From assembly GCF_004134905.2 (NCBI RefSeq), contig NZ_SDPQ02000003.1:806001-870000 (forward strand): 64,000 nucleotides of DNA, given 5' to 3'. Below are positions 9,083 to 18,400 of this stretch, piece by piece. Origin of the DNA: Aeromicrobium ginsengisoli (GTDB taxonomy: Bacteria > Actinomycetota > Actinomycetes > Propionibacteriales > Nocardioidaceae). How positions within the stretch are numbered: the first letter of the stretch is position 1; every line of letters begins with the position of its first letter. The notes below the pieces were generated by a model that saw only the letters and a program-made list of their open reading frames with translations, was not told the DNA's origin and made no database searches. The translations under genes were made by a program, and so were the position numbers.

Positions 9083-10240
9083 ATGACCAGCATGCAGTTC
9101 GGACTCTTCACGGTCGGTGATGTCACCCCCGACCCCGTGAACAAGACGATCCAGACCGAGCACGAGCGCATCAAGAACACGATCACGATCGCCAAGAAGG
9201 CCGAGGAGATCGGCCTCGACGTGTTCGCGACTGGCGAGCACCACAACCCGCCGTTCGTGCCGTCATCGCCGACGACCACGCTGGCCTACATCGCCGCGCA
9301 GACCGAGAAGCTGATCCTCTCGACGTCGACGACGCTGATCACGACCAACGACCCGGTCAAGCTCGCCGAGGACTACGCGACGCTGCAGCATCTCTCTGAC
9401 GGCCGCATGGACCTCATGCTGGGCCGCGGCAACACCGCACCGGTCTACCCCTGGTTCGGCTACGACGGCAGCAAGGCCGTCGAGCTGACGATCGAGCACT
9501 ACCAGCTGCTGCGCCGGCTGTGGGACGAGGAGGTCGTCGACTGGGAGGGCCAGTTCCGTACGCCGCTGCAGGGCTTCACCGCGACGCCGCGGCCGCTCGA
9601 CGGGGTGCCGCCGTTCGTGTGGCACGGCAGCATCCGTACGCCCGAGGTCGCCGAGCTGGCCGCGTTCTACGGCGACGGCTACTTCGCCAACAACATCTTC
9701 TGGCCCAAGGAGCACTACATCCGGCTGATCAACTTCTACCGGCAGCGCTACCAGCACTACGGCCACGGCGAGCCGGAGCAGGCGATCGTCGGGCTCGGCG
9801 GCCAGTTCTTCATCCGCAAGAACAGCCAGGACGCCGTACGCGAGTTCCGTCCCTACTTCGACAACGCACCGGTCTACGGTCACGGTCCGTCGCTCGAGGA
9901 CTTCACCGCGCAGACCCCGTTGACGGTGGGGAGCCCGCAGGAGTTCGTGGAGAAGACGCTGACGTTTGCCGACTACTTCGGTGACTACCAGCGCCAGCTG
10001 TTCCTCGTGGACCACGCCGGGCTGCCGCTCAAGATCGTCCTCGAGCAGCTCGACCTGCTCGGCGAGGTGCTGCCGACCCTGCGCGCCGAGTTCGACGCGC
10101 GCAGGCCGGCGAACGTACCGGATGCTCCGACGCACGCGGCTCGGGTCGCGGCCCGGAATGCAGCGGCGTCCTCGCTGGTTGAGCCTGTCGAGACCACCGA
10201 CGGCTCGCTCGTTGAGCCTGTCGAAAGGATGAACGCATGA
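9083..10240 (+). CDS. CE1758-family FMN-dependent luciferase-like monooxygenase
   Basis: 385 residues from the ATG at 9083, chosen because AAGGAG lies seven bases upstream; the frame is open further up across the operator. The fold is bacterial luciferase-like (MQFGLFTVGDVTPDP, FATGEHHNPPFVPSSPT, LILSTSTTLITTNDPV, DGRMDLMLGRGNTAPVYPWFG), matching the CE1758 group. It would use reduced FMN supplied by the reductase encoded directly downstream (ATGA overlap). The last about 25 residues are a low-complexity tail in which SLVEPVE occurs twice, coming from a 33-nt tandem duplication of a dispersed repeat. The physiological substrate is unknown. Confidence 0.88.
   Translation: MTSMQFGLFTVGDVTPDPVNKTIQTEHERIKNTITIAKKAEEIGLDVFATGEHHNPPFVPSSPTTTLAYIAAQTEKLILSTSTTLITTNDPVKLAEDYATLQHLSDGRMDLMLGRGNTAPVYPWFGYDGSKAVELTIEHYQLLRRLWDEEVVDWEGQFRTPLQGFTATPRPLDGVPPFVWHGSIRTPEVAELAAFYGDGYFANNIFWPKEHYIRLINFYRQRYQHYGHGEPEQAIVGLGGQFFIRKNSQDAVREFRPYFDNAPVYGHGPSLEDFTAQTPLTVGSPQEFVEKTLTFADYFGDYQRQLFLVDHAGLPLKIVLEQLDLLGEVLPTLRAEFDARRPANVPDAPTHAARVAARNAAASSLVEPVETTDGSLVEPVERMNA
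10172..10228 (+). repeat. dispersed GTTGAGCCTGTCGA repeat, two in-frame copies 33 nt apart
   Basis: GTTGAGCCTGTCGA occurs at about 10178-10191 and again 33 nt later at 10211-10224, each preceded by CTCGCT. The period is 11 codons, so both copies are translated without a frameshift at the end of the luciferase-like protein (SLVEPVE twice). Related cores lie at 15626-15643, 37650-37661 and 39126-39138 (reverse orientation). The family is a short mobile or slippage-derived repeat that has entered coding sequence. Confidence 0.75.
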
Positions 10241-10836
10241 CCAGGATCGTGGCGATCTCAGCCGGGCTGAGCGACCCGTCGACGACGCGCATGCTCGCGG
10301 ACCGGCTGGTCGAGTCCGTCGAGCGGCAGTCCGGCGACGTGTCCGTCGAGGTCGTGTCGCTGCGCGAGCTGGCGCACGAGATCACCGACGCCACGCTGAC
10401 CGGGTTCGCGTCGCCGAGGCTGCAGGACGCGATCGACAAGGTCGTCGCGGCCGACGGGTTGATCGCGGTCACGCCGATCTTCAAGGCGTCCTATCCCGGG
10501 CTGTTCAAGTCGTTCGTCGACGTGCTCGAGGCCGACGCGCTGATCGGCAAGCCCGTGCTGCTCGCCGCGAGCGGCGGCACCGCCCGTCACTCGCTGGCGA
10601 TCGACCACGCACTGCGGCCGCTGTTCGCCTATCTGCAGGCGCTGATCGTGCCGACTGGCGTGTTCGCCTCGCCCTACGACTGGGGCACGGACGGGACCAA
10701 CGCGCTGGGCCAGCGCATCGACCGCGCCGCCGGCGAGCTGGTGAGCCTGCTCAAGGGCGCCGGCACCGGTCGCGGCCCGTCAGACGACATCGACCTGTTC
10801 AGCGACACGTTCCTGTCGATCTCCCAGCCTCACTGA
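10237..10836 (+). CDS. CE1759-family NAD(P)H-dependent FMN reductase
   Basis: 199 residues, overlapping the monooxygenase stop by ATGA. It has the flavodoxin-like reductase pattern: an N-terminal beta strand with IVAISAGLSDPSTTRMLAD for phosphate binding, ITPIF-like AVTPIFKASYPGLFKSFVDVL for the flavin ring, and LLAASGGTARHSLAIDHALRPLFAYL. This is the partner family of CE1758-type luciferase-like enzymes, so it probably supplies FMNH2 to the upstream gene product. Both act in the cytosol. Confidence 0.9.
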   Translation: MTRIVAISAGLSDPSTTRMLADRLVESVERQSGDVSVEVVSLRELAHEITDATLTGFASPRLQDAIDKVVAADGLIAVTPIFKASYPGLFKSFVDVLEADALIGKPVLLAASGGTARHSLAIDHALRPLFAYLQALIVPTGVFASPYDWGTDGTNALGQRIDRAAGELVSLLKGAGTGRGPSDDIDLFSDTFLSISQPH

Positions 10837-10855
10837 GCCCCCGACGGACTCTGCG

Positions 10856-10899
10856 GGTCGAGAGCCGGACGAGCTCTGCGAGTTCGGCGTATTGAGACC
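10856..10899 (+). repeat. third copy of the 44-nt REP-like element
   Basis: This element begins GGTCGAGAGCCGGACGAGCT and ends GGCGTATTGAGACC. It matches the element at 6141-6184 over its length with a few substitutions and two compensating one-base indels. It again lies between convergent gene ends (FMN reductase and the kinase of the minus-strand operon), where a transcription end is needed. The 78-nt gap 10837-10914 contains nothing else. Confidence 0.65.
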
Positions 10900-10914
10900 G
10901 GCGAACGCGGCTTG

Positions 10915-11553
10915 TCAGATGAGGGCGCCGTCGACCACGAGGTCGGCGGCGCTTCGTCGTGCCACGATCCGGCGGGCGTTCGGCTCGTCGACGTGTGCGA
11001 CCCAGGCCCGCGCCTCCGGGTCCGGCTTGCCGAACTCGACGTGGCGACGCACGAGACGCTCGACGCGTACGTCATCCGGCACCTCGACGAACCACGTCTC
11101 GTCGAGCGCGGCGCGGACCTCGGGCCATGCGTCCCGCTCGTCGAGCAGGTAGTTGCCCTCGGTCACGACCAGCCGGTCCTGCGGGCGCACGCTGATGGCG
11201 CCCGCGATCGGCTGCTCCAACGTACGTTCGAAGTCGGGCGCGAGGACGTCGTGGTCCAGCTCCGTGCGCAGGCGCCGCAGCAGCGCGAGATAGCCGTGCA
11301 CGTCGAACGTCTCGATCGCCCCCTTGCGATCGAGGATGCCGCGCTCGACCAGCGCCGCATCGGCCAGGTGGAAGCCGTCCATCGGCACGTGCGCGACAGC
11401 GACGCCGTCGGCCCGCAGACGTTGGACGAGGGCGACCGCGAGCGTGGTCTTGCCCGCACCGGGCGCCCCGGTGATGCCGAGCAGCGCGCGGCGTTCGTCG
11501 GTGACCAGGCCTCGGGCACGCGCGGCGAGGTCGTTGAGCAGGGCGGGCTCCAT
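10915..11553 (-). CDS. nucleoside/nucleotide kinase-like P-loop protein
   Basis: 212 residues from the ATG at 11553. The Walker A loop is ITGAPGAGKTTLA, followed by VPMDGFHLADAALVERG, where the Asp sits as in uridine kinase and pantothenate kinase relatives, and RLVVTEGNYLLD as the Walker B region. The family phosphorylates small hydroxyl compounds (nucleosides, pantothenate or sugars); the substrate here is not evident. It is the last gene of the nine-gene operon, with an ATGA overlap to the methyltransferase, so its substrate may come from the imported peptide or cell-wall material. Confidence 0.8.
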   Translation of the reverse strand: MEPALLNDLAARARGLVTDERRALLGITGAPGAGKTTLAVALVQRLRADGVAVAHVPMDGFHLADAALVERGILDRKGAIETFDVHGYLALLRRLRTELDHDVLAPDFERTLEQPIAGAISVRPQDRLVVTEGNYLLDERDAWPEVRAALDETWFVEVPDDVRVERLVRRHVEFGKPDPEARAWVAHVDEPNARRIVARRSAADLVVDGALI

Positions 11554-12203
11554 CAGCCGGCTTCGCGGACGAACTCCGCCGCCCACCGGCTGATGGTGGG
11601 GTCCACGGCGTCGGTGATGCGGTCGAGTGAACGGACGACCAGCCCGGTGCCGAACGTCTCGACCTCCGCGCGATCGAGCGGCCACGGTGGGCCGTCGGTC
11701 TCCTCGCCGTCGTCCCGCGCCACCGCCATGACGAACAGCGTGCCGCCGGGTGCGACCAGACTGCGTACGCCGGCGATCGCCGCCCGGCGGAGGGCGACGG
11801 GCAACGCCTGCACGTTCATGCTCTCGACCACCAGGTCGAAGGCGCCACGCCACTCCTCGGGCAGCGCAAACAGGTCGGCGACCTGATAGTCGACGGGCGA
11901 GCCGGTATGCCGCTGCCGGGCCGCGCCGATCGCGGTCGGCGAGATGTCGAAGCCCGTCGTGCGATAGCCGTGGCGCGCGATCAGCTCGGCGTCGCGGCCG
12001 TAGCCGCATCCCACGACGACCGCTGACCGGTCACTGCCGTCGGGACGTGCAGTGACCCACTCCTGCACCAGCTGCGAGGGCGCTTCGCGGTCCCACGGGA
12101 CGGTGGCCAACCCGTCGGCGGCCTCGGCATACAGCTCCTCGAACCAGGCCGTCGGTTCGCCGGCGGCAGCGAGCTCGCGGGTGCGCGCGTCGGGGTCGCT
12201 CAT
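11553..12203 (-). CDS. class I SAM-dependent methyltransferase
   Basis: 216 residues starting at ATG 12203. The SAM-binding motif I is [17 protein letters not shown], followed by [14 protein letters not shown] (acidic loop after strand 2) and [14 protein letters not shown] (motif IV region). The general shape, with an N-terminal WFEELYAEA helix, resembles thiopurine methyltransferase/TehB-like enzymes acting on small molecules. It overlaps the dipeptidase and kinase genes by ATGA on both sides. The substrate is unknown. Confidence 0.82.
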   Translation of the reverse strand: MSDPDARTRELAAAGEPTAWFEELYAEAADGLATVPWDREAPSQLVQEWVTARPDGSDRSAVVVGCGYGRDAELIARHGYRTTGFDISPTAIGAARQRHTGSPVDYQVADLFALPEEWRGAFDLVVESMNVQALPVALRRAAIAGVRSLVAPGGTLFVMAVARDDGEETDGPPWPLDRAEVETFGTGLVVRSLDRITDAVDPTISRWAAEFVREAG

Positions 12204-13267
12204 CGCGATCCGTCCGCTGTCGCATCGAGGACGCGCAGGATGTTGTCGCCCATGAGCTTGGCCAGGTCGAGGCTCGACCAGCCGCGCTCGGCGAGCCGGT
12301 CGATCAGCAGCGCGTGCCCCGTGACGTCGCCCATCCCTTCGGGGAATGCCGCGACGCCGTCGTAGTCGCTGCCGAGCCCGATGTGGTCGATGCCCGCCAC
12401 CTCGCGCGCGTGCTCGACGTGGGCGACGACGTCATCGACGGTCGTACGCGGTGCGGGGGTCGAGCGATCGCCGAACGACCAGTCGGCCGAGTCCTGGTTC
12501 ACGAAGTAGGGCACGTACGCGACCATCAGGACGCCGCCGTTGACGGAGAGCCGGGCGAGGACGTCGTCCGACACGTTGCGCGGATGATCGGTGACCGCCC
12601 GGCACGACGAGTGGCTGAAGATCACCGGTGAGGTCGTCACATCGAGCGCATCGCGCATCGTCGTCGCCGCCACGTGCGACAGGTCCACGAGCATGCCGAG
12701 CCGGTTCATCTCCGCGACGACCTCGCGCCCGAAGTCGGTCAGGCCGCCGTGCACCTCGTCGTCGGTCGCCGAGTCGGCCCACGGCGTGTTGTCGTTGTGG
12801 GTCAGCGTCATGTAGCGCACGCCGAGCCGGGCGAAGTCGCGCAGCACCGCGAGCGAGCCGTCGATGCTGTGCCCGCCCTCGGCGCCCAGCAGCGACGCGA
12901 TGCGGCCGGACCGCCAGGCGCGCCGTACGTCGTCGCCGCTCCAGGCGTATGAGAGCTCGGCGGGATAGCGAGCGATCAGGCGGTGCACGAAGTCGATCTG
13001 CTCGAGCGTGTAGGTGACGGCGTCCGCGCCACGCCGCTCGCACGGCGCATAGACCGACCAGAACTGCGCGCCGACTCCGCCGCGACGCAGGCGGGGGAGG
13101 TCGGTCTGATAGACGCCGGTCAGGTCGGTGTCGAGGTCCTCGACGGAGTATGCGCGCTGGTCGCGGGCCTCCCAGGCGAGGTCGTTGTGGCCGTCGACCA
13201 GGGGTGCGAGGCCGAGCGCCTCGATCGCCGCCGGCTGTCCGACCAGCACGGAGGAGTGGTCAGTCAC
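12200..13267 (-). CDS. membrane-dipeptidase family (M19) zinc dipeptidase
   Basis: 355 residues from the GTG at 13267 ([12 protein letters not shown]), a start that overlaps the stop of the SIS gene by eight nucleotides. The metal ligands of M19 enzymes are present: [19 protein letters not shown] (bridging Glu), [12 protein letters not shown] and [11 protein letters not shown]. The later [12 protein letters not shown] motif is also typical. M19 enzymes hydrolyse dipeptides and tolerate a D-residue at the C-terminal position, which suits murein-derived dipeptides. Despite the family name no signal peptide is visible, so it should act in the cytosol on peptides brought in by the transporter of the same operon. 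Confidence 0.9.
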   Translation of the reverse strand: MTDHSSVLVGQPAAIEALGLAPLVDGHNDLAWEARDQRAYSVEDLDTDLTGVYQTDLPRLRRGGVGAQFWSVYAPCERRGADAVTYTLEQIDFVHRLIARYPAELSYAWSGDDVRRAWRSGRIASLLGAEGGHSIDGSLAVLRDFARLGVRYMTLTHNDNTPWADSATDDEVHGGLTDFGREVVAEMNRLGMLVDLSHVAATTMRDALDVTTSPVIFSHSSCRAVTDHPRNVSDDVLARLSVNGGVLMVAYVPYFVNQDSADWSFGDRSTPAPRTTVDDVVAHVEHAREVAGIDHIGLGSDYDGVAAFPEGMGDVTGHALLIDRLAERGWSSLDLAKLMGDNILRVLDATADGSR

Positions 13268-13913
13268 GGTAGAGCCCGAGCTCCGATGCGAGGCGCTGGC
13301 GCTCGGCGAACCGTCGGTTGGCGCCCTTGGCGCTGGCGGTCGACAGCGTCGCGAGGAGGTCGATGACCAGCGCGACGACGGGCGGCGAGACCTCGGGGGT
13401 CTCGGGGTGCATGCTGAGGTCCTCGTCGACGTGGGCGTAGCCGGCGGTGTCATCAGGGCCGATGACGATGACCTCGGTCGCCCGCGAGGCGAGCGGATTG
13501 GTGTCGGAGTCGGTGATCAGCACGAGCAATCCGCCGGCGTCGACGAACGGCAGTGCGGTGTCGATCGTGTAGCCGCGGAACCGCCGGAACGACAGCACGA
13601 TCATGACGTCGCTCGCGCGTACGTCCGAGAGGATGTCGAGCGGGCGGACGATCGTGCCGTCGACCAGGGTCACCTGGGCCAGCGAGTTGCTGAGCTTGGC
13701 CGCGAGCAGCGAGGCGTACGTGAACGAGGTGGCCGCGCCGAGCACGAACCGCCGCCGGGCGCCGGTGATGCGGGCCGCGGCGGCCTCGACCATGGGGTCG
13801 GTGAGCGCCCACTCGAGGCCGGCTTCGAACTCCTGGCGGTGCGCGTCGATCAGCCGCGACTTGAGGATCGTGGCAGAGCGAGGAGCTCGGCTCGTGTCTG
13901 GGCGTACGGTCAT
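13260..13913 (-). CDS. SIS-domain protein, RpiR/MurR-like without the HTH domain
   Basis: 217 residues from the ATG at 13913. The SIS (sugar isomerase) fold is clear: [41 protein letters not shown], and [23 protein letters not shown]. RpiR-type regulators carry an extra N-terminal helix-turn-helix of about 75 residues, which is absent here; only about 45 residues precede the SIS core. It may therefore sense or isomerise a phosphosugar, such as a MurNAc-6-phosphate derivative, or act as a regulator with a partner. It overlaps LD-carboxypeptidase (ATGA) and the dipeptidase (8 nt). Confidence 0.75.
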   Translation of the reverse strand: MTVRPDTSRAPRSATILKSRLIDAHRQEFEAGLEWALTDPMVEAAAARITGARRRFVLGAATSFTYASLLAAKLSNSLAQVTLVDGTIVRPLDILSDVRASDVMIVLSFRRFRGYTIDTALPFVDAGGLLVLITDSDTNPLASRATEVIVIGPDDTAGYAHVDEDLSMHPETPEVSPPVVALVIDLLATLSTASAKGANRRFAERQRLASELGLYRD

Positions 13914-14857
13914 GGGCTCAGCCTTCCTGACGACGTGAGGGAATGTGAGGTCGGGTCCCGAGGGACGAGCTGCAACGCCGGGGAATCTCCGGCGAGCAGG
14001 ACGCCGGGGACGCCGAGCGGGATGCTCTGGGCACCGGGTCCGTGGCCGAAGCCGAGCTCGCCGACGACCGGGATGCCGAGCGGGCCGAGCAGCTCGACGC
14101 ACAGGGCGTGGATCTCGTCGACCGGCGAGCACCTGGCCCAGCTGCCCAGGGCGACGCCGGTGACGCCGTCGAACCAGCCCGAGCGCAGCAGCGTGTGCAG
14201 ATAGCCGTCGATCCGGTAGGTCGACTCGGTGAAGTCCTCGAGCAGCGCGATGCAGCCGGTGTTGTCGAGCCGCGGCCGGCCGCGAGCGCCGGTGGTCATC
14301 GAGAGCAACGAGAGGTTGCCGCCGATCAGCCGGCCCTCGGCGCGACCTTCGACGAGGGTGACGGCGTGGTCCGACGTCCACGCGCGGACCGAGTCGGGGT
14401 CGAGCACCGCGGTGCGCAGTGCGTCGAGCGACACCTGATCCGTGACCAGGCTGGGGATGCTCAGCATCGGGGTGAACCAGGTCGGCACGCCGAGCTGCTC
14501 GCGCATCCATTCGTGCAGTGCCGTGACGTCCGAGCTGCCGTACAGCGGCTTGGGCTCGGCGGCAGCCATCGCGTCGCGGTCGAGCAGGTCGAGGATGCGT
14601 ACGGCGCCGTAGCCGCCGCGGATGCAGAAGATGCCGGCGATGTCCGGATCGCACCACGCCTGCTGGACGTCGTCGGCGCGTACGCGGTCGTCGCCCGACA
14701 GGTAGTGGGCGCGGGTGTGTGCGGCGGTCGCACTGGGATAGGTCACGGGTCGCAGCCCCCACGACTCGACCATGCCGACGGCCACGGCCAGGTGCTCGCC
14801 GGGCGCCGGGCCTGCGGGAGCGACGAGTGCGACCCGGTCGCCGGGCTGGATCCTCAT
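13910..14857 (-). CDS. LD-carboxypeptidase (peptidase family S66)
   Basis: 315 residues from the ATG at 14857. Family S66 enzymes cut the L,D bond that releases the terminal D-Ala from murein tetrapeptides in the cytosol. The Ser nucleophile lies in YGSSDVTALHEW (about residue 109), the Glu in CIALLEDFTEST, and the His in ELGFGHGPGAQSIPLGVPG. CIRGGYGAVRILDLLD is also typical. The ATGA overlaps on both sides place it inside the transporter operon and point to recycling of wall peptides. Confidence 0.9.
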   Translation of the reverse strand: MRIQPGDRVALVAPAGPAPGEHLAVAVGMVESWGLRPVTYPSATAAHTRAHYLSGDDRVRADDVQQAWCDPDIAGIFCIRGGYGAVRILDLLDRDAMAAAEPKPLYGSSDVTALHEWMREQLGVPTWFTPMLSIPSLVTDQVSLDALRTAVLDPDSVRAWTSDHAVTLVEGRAEGRLIGGNLSLLSMTTGARGRPRLDNTGCIALLEDFTESTYRIDGYLHTLLRSGWFDGVTGVALGSWARCSPVDEIHALCVELLGPLGIPVVGELGFGHGPGAQSIPLGVPGVLLAGDSPALQLVPRDPTSHSLTSSGRLSP

Positions 14858-16488
14858 CGCAGGCCCAGCTTGGACGGCACGACCGCGAGCAGCGACTTGG
14901 TGTAGTCGTGCTGGGGGTCGAGCAGGACCTGTTCCACCGGACCATTCTCGACGATCTGGCCACGGTGCATCACGACGACGCGGTCGGCGATGTTCCATGC
15001 CAGGCCGAGGTCGTGCGTGATGACGAGTGCGCCGAGCCCCAGGTCGCGGCGCAGCTGCAGGAGCAGCGCGAGGATCTCACCGCGTACGGACGCGTCGAGG
15101 CTCGCGACAGGCTCGTCGGCGACGAGATAGGTCGGGTCGAGCGCGAGAGCCCCGGCGATCACGACGCGCTGGCGCTGCCCGCCGGACAGCTCCTGCGGGA
15201 TCGCGGCGAAGAAGCGCTCGGGCGGTGTCAGCTCTGCACGCGTCAGCGCGCGGATGACCCGCTCGCGCTCATCGTCCAGCCCGTGGATGCGAATGCCCTC
15301 GGCGACCGCCTCATAGACCGTGTGCTTGGGGTTGAGCGACGCCGTCGGGTCCTGCAGGACGTACTGCACCTGGCGCCGGTACGCCTTGAGGGCCGCGCGC
15401 CGATGCGGCAACGGCTTGCCCTCGTGGAGCACCTGTCCGCTCGTCGGCTTCTGCAGGCCCAGGATCGTACGCGCGAGGGTCGTCTTGCCCGAGCCGGACT
15501 GACCGACGAGCGCGACGATCTCGCCGGCGCCGCACGACAGGTCGACGTGGTCCACGGCGCGTACGTGCTGGCCGCGCGACCGGAAGTCGACCGTGAGGTC
15601 GCGGACCTCGAGGACGACCCCGCCCGTTGAGCTTGTCGAAACGCTCAAGGAGCTGTGGTCGCTCAAGGAACCGGGGTCGCGGCCCACGACGAGGCGGGAC
15701 GACGGGTCGCCGATGATCGGGAACGCGGCCGCGAGCTCCTTGGTGTGCTCGTGCGTCGGAGCCGCGAGGATCTGCTGTGCCTTGCCCTGCTCGACGATGC
15801 GGCCGTCCTGCATCACGACGATCCGGTCGCACACCGCGGCGAGCACCGCGAGGTCGTGGCTGATCATCACGAGCGTCAGCTCGCGGTCGCGGACGAGACC
15901 GTTGAGCACATCGAGCACCTGGGCCTGCACGACGACGTCGAGGGCGGTCGTCGGCTCGTCGGCGATGATCAGCTCGGGGTCGCAGGCCAGCGCCATCGCG
16001 ATCATGACGCGCTGGCGTTGACCGCCGGAGAGCTCGTGCGGATAGGCGCGACCCTTGGCCGGCGTCAGGTCGACCAGCGCCAGCAGCTCGTCCACGCGCC
16101 GCAACCGGGCCGCCGAGTCGGGGAACTCCTTGGTGCTGTGCAGCGCGAGCGCCTCGGCGACCTGATGGCGTACCTGCCGGACGGGGTTGAGCGAGTGCAT
16201 CGCGCCCTGGAACACGATCGCCGCCTCGGTCCAGCGGACCGCCCGCAGCCGGCCCCAGGTCATGCCGGCGACTTCTTCGCCCTGCAGCACGATGCGACCT
16301 TCGATGCGCGCCGAGCGAGGCAGCAGGCGCAGCACCGACATCGCGAGCGTCGACTTGCCGCAGCCGGACTCGCCGGCGAGGCCCACGGTGCCGCCGCGCT
16401 CGACCTCGAGGCTGACGCCGTCGACCGCGACGTTGCCGCCGGCGTACGTGATGCGGACGTCGTCCCAGACGAGTGTCGGCTCGGTCAT
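14854..16488 (-). CDS. dipeptide/oligopeptide ABC transporter, fused double ATP-binding protein
   Basis: 544 residues from the ATG at 16488. Two complete ABC ATPase domains are joined: the first with Walker A GLAGESGCGKSTLAM and signature ELSGGQRQRVMIA, the second with LVGQSGSGKTTLAR and ELSGGQRQRVVIA. They correspond to DppD and DppF. The linker (about residues 270-295) contains SLSVSTSSTGG, encoded by a copy of the dispersed GTTGAGCTTGTCGAA repeat at 15626-15643. The protein powers import through the two permeases encoded upstream in the operon. ATGA overlaps on both sides. Confidence 0.92.
   Translation of the reverse strand: MTEPTLVWDDVRITYAGGNVAVDGVSLEVERGGTVGLAGESGCGKSTLAMSVLRLLPRSARIEGRIVLQGEEVAGMTWGRLRAVRWTEAAIVFQGAMHSLNPVRQVRHQVAEALALHSTKEFPDSAARLRRVDELLALVDLTPAKGRAYPHELSGGQRQRVMIAMALACDPELIIADEPTTALDVVVQAQVLDVLNGLVRDRELTLVMISHDLAVLAAVCDRIVVMQDGRIVEQGKAQQILAAPTHEHTKELAAAFPIIGDPSSRLVVGRDPGSLSDHSSLSVSTSSTGGVVLEVRDLTVDFRSRGQHVRAVDHVDLSCGAGEIVALVGQSGSGKTTLARTILGLQKPTSGQVLHEGKPLPHRRAALKAYRRQVQYVLQDPTASLNPKHTVYEAVAEGIRIHGLDDERERVIRALTRAELTPPERFFAAIPQELSGGQRQRVVIAGALALDPTYLVADEPVASLDASVRGEILALLLQLRRDLGLGALVITHDLGLAWNIADRVVVMHRGQIVENGPVEQVLLDPQHDYTKSLLAVVPSKLGLR
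15626..15643 (+). repeat. in-frame copy of the dispersed TTGAGCTTGTCGAA repeat
   Basis: GTTGAGCTTGTCGAAACG lies inside the double ATPase gene, at the linker between the two domains, and is read in the opposite direction as part of SLSVSTSSTGG. The related core is also found near the ends or linkers of two other proteins (10178-10224 and 39126-39138), where extra residues are tolerated. Confidence 0.65.
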
Positions 16489-17381
16489 CAGCGGGACCTC
16501 AGCGTCGGGTTGAGCACGGCTTCCAGGGCGCGGCCCACGAGCGTGAAGCACAGCACGACGATGACGATCGCGACGCCGGGAGCCAGCACGAACCACCAGT
16601 AGCCGGCCGTCGCCGCGCCGGTGTCGAGGGCGGTCTTGAGCATCGAGCCCCACGAGAACGTCGTCGGGTCGCCGAGGCCGAGGAACGCCAGCGTCGACTC
16701 CAGGATGATCGCCGAGCCGACCGTCAGGGTCGTGTTGGCCATGACGAGCGGCATGACGGCCGGCAGGACGTGCTTGCCGATGATGTGCCGGTCGCCGGCG
16801 CCGAGAGCGCGGGACCGTTCGATGTAGGGGCGGGTCTCGATCGTCAGGGTCTGTGCGCGGACGACCCTGGCGGTCTGCGCCCACGACGTCACGCCGATCG
16901 CGATGACGATCGTCGACAGGCCGCGGGACAGCACGGTCGACAGGACGATCGCCAGCACGAGGCTCGGCACGACGAGGAAGAAGTCGATGATCCGTAGCAC
17001 GACGGCACGGGTCAGTCCGGTGAAGTGCCCGGCGGCCATGCCGAACACCGTGCCGATGACCATCGCGATCGCCGTGGCCGAGAACCCGACGAGCAGCGAG
17101 GCGCGGGAACCCCAGAGCAGCAGGCCGAGCACGTCCCGACCAGACGGGTCGGTGCCGAGCCAGTGGCCGCCGCTCGGCGACTCGTTGCCATGGGCGGTGA
17201 TCTTGGTGACGTCGAGCCGGTCCATCGGCATCAGCACCGGAGCCAACAGCGCCAGCACGACGATGAGGAGCAGCAGCCCGGCGCCGATCAGGGCCGACGG
17301 GTGTGAGGCGATCTCGCGCACGACCTCGGTGAACCGTGCCCTGCGGCGTGCGCGGATCGCCGCCTGTCCTGACGTGGTCAT
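16488..17381 (-). CDS. ABC transporter permease, DppC type
   Basis: 297 residues starting at ATG 17381. After a basic N-terminus there is a first membrane segment (IGAGLLLLIVVLALLAPVL), the DppC-typical HWLGTDPSGRDVLGLLLWGSRASLLVGFSA motif, and four or five further membrane segments. The EAA loop is represented by YIERSRALGAGDRHIIGKHVLPAVMP. It forms the membrane channel with the DppB-type permease, whose gene overlaps its start (ATGA). Confidence 0.92.
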   Translation of the reverse strand: MTTSGQAAIRARRRARFTEVVREIASHPSALIGAGLLLLIVVLALLAPVLMPMDRLDVTKITAHGNESPSGGHWLGTDPSGRDVLGLLLWGSRASLLVGFSATAIAMVIGTVFGMAAGHFTGLTRAVVLRIIDFFLVVPSLVLAIVLSTVLSRGLSTIVIAIGVTSWAQTARVVRAQTLTIETRPYIERSRALGAGDRHIIGKHVLPAVMPLVMANTTLTVGSAIILESTLAFLGLGDPTTFSWGSMLKTALDTGAATAGYWWFVLAPGVAIVIVVLCFTLVGRALEAVLNPTLRSR

Positions 17382-18397
17382 GACGACTTCAGCCGGGGGT
17401 CGAGGACGCGATAGAGCAGGTCGGCGATGAAGTTCATGACGATCACCGCGGCCGAGAACACCACGAAGGTGCCCTGCACGAGCGGGAAGTCAGGGGCGCT
17501 GAGTCCCTTGTAGGTCAGGTAGCCCAGGCCGGGCCACGAGAAGACCGTCTCGACCGTCACGGTGCCGGCGATCAGGAGGCCGAGGGTCAGGAAGATCAGC
17601 GTGACGGTCGGCAGCAGCGCGTTGGGCACGGCGTGCCGCGTACGTACGAGGTCCTCGCGCAGGCCTTTGGCGCGGGCCGTCGTGAGGTAGTCGGCCGACA
17701 TCTCCTCGAGCACCGAGGCGCGCATGACCATGAGGTACTGCGCATAGATCACCGCGACCATCGTGACGACCGGCAGCACGAGGTGGTGGGCCACATCGAG
17801 GACGTGCGCGATGCCGGTGTCGGTCGATGCGGCCGTGCTCATGCCGCCCGTGGGGAACCAGCCGAGGCCACCGCCGAACACCAGGAGCAGCAGGAGGCCG
17901 AGCCAGAACGTCGGCACGGACCAGAACACCAGCGCGACACCGGTGTGGATCTTGTCGAACCAGCTGCCACGCCGCCAGGCCGCCTTCTGCCCGAGCCACA
18001 GGCCGAGGACGACCGAGATGATCGCCGCCGTGCCGGTGAGCAGCAGCGTCGGGCCGATGTAGTCGCCGATCAGCTCGGTCACGGGGCGCCGATAGACGTA
18101 CGAGGTGCCGAGGTCACCCGTGAACAGGTCGCGGACGAAGCGCCAGAACTGGACGAGCAGCGGCTGGTCGAGGCCCATCTCCTGGCGCAGGCGCTCGACC
18201 TCGCCGGGGCTGACCTGGCGGCCGCGCGTCATGTTGATCGCGGGATCGCCGGGGATGATCCGGAACATGAAGAACCCGAGCACCACGACCAGCGCGAGGC
18301 TGATGAGCGCGCCGCCGGCCTTGAGCGCGAGGTACCGCGGCAGCGAGGACCCCCTCGTGTCCTCGCTGTCCGCGGGGACCGTCTCGATGACGGTCAT
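17378..18397 (-). CDS. ABC transporter permease, DppB type
   Basis: 339 residues from the ATG at 18397. The N-terminal membrane helix is followed by FRIIPGDPAINMTRGRQVSPGEVERLR, the DppB/OppB signature, and by five more membrane segments. The EAA-like cytoplasmic loop is YLTTARAKGLREDLVRTRHAVPNALLPTVT. It pairs with the DppC-type permease. The gap to the substrate-binding protein gene upstream is only 3 nt. Confidence 0.92.
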   Translation of the reverse strand: MTVIETVPADSEDTRGSSLPRYLALKAGGALISLALVVVLGFFMFRIIPGDPAINMTRGRQVSPGEVERLRQEMGLDQPLLVQFWRFVRDLFTGDLGTSYVYRRPVTELIGDYIGPTLLLTGTAAIISVVLGLWLGQKAAWRRGSWFDKIHTGVALVFWSVPTFWLGLLLLLVFGGGLGWFPTGGMSTAASTDTGIAHVLDVAHHLVLPVVTMVAVIYAQYLMVMRASVLEEMSADYLTTARAKGLREDLVRTRHAVPNALLPTVTLIFLTLGLLIAGTVTVETVFSWPGLGYLTYKGLSAPDFPLVQGTFVVFSAAVIVMNFIADLLYRVLDPRLKSS

Positions 18398-18400
18398 GTC

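Noticed and set aside
13260-14963. A long minus-strand frame joining the SIS protein to an upstream Arg-rich extension
   Set aside because: The upstream part is a shadow of the LD-carboxypeptidase gene; the ATG at 13913 gives a clean overlap with that gene's stop.
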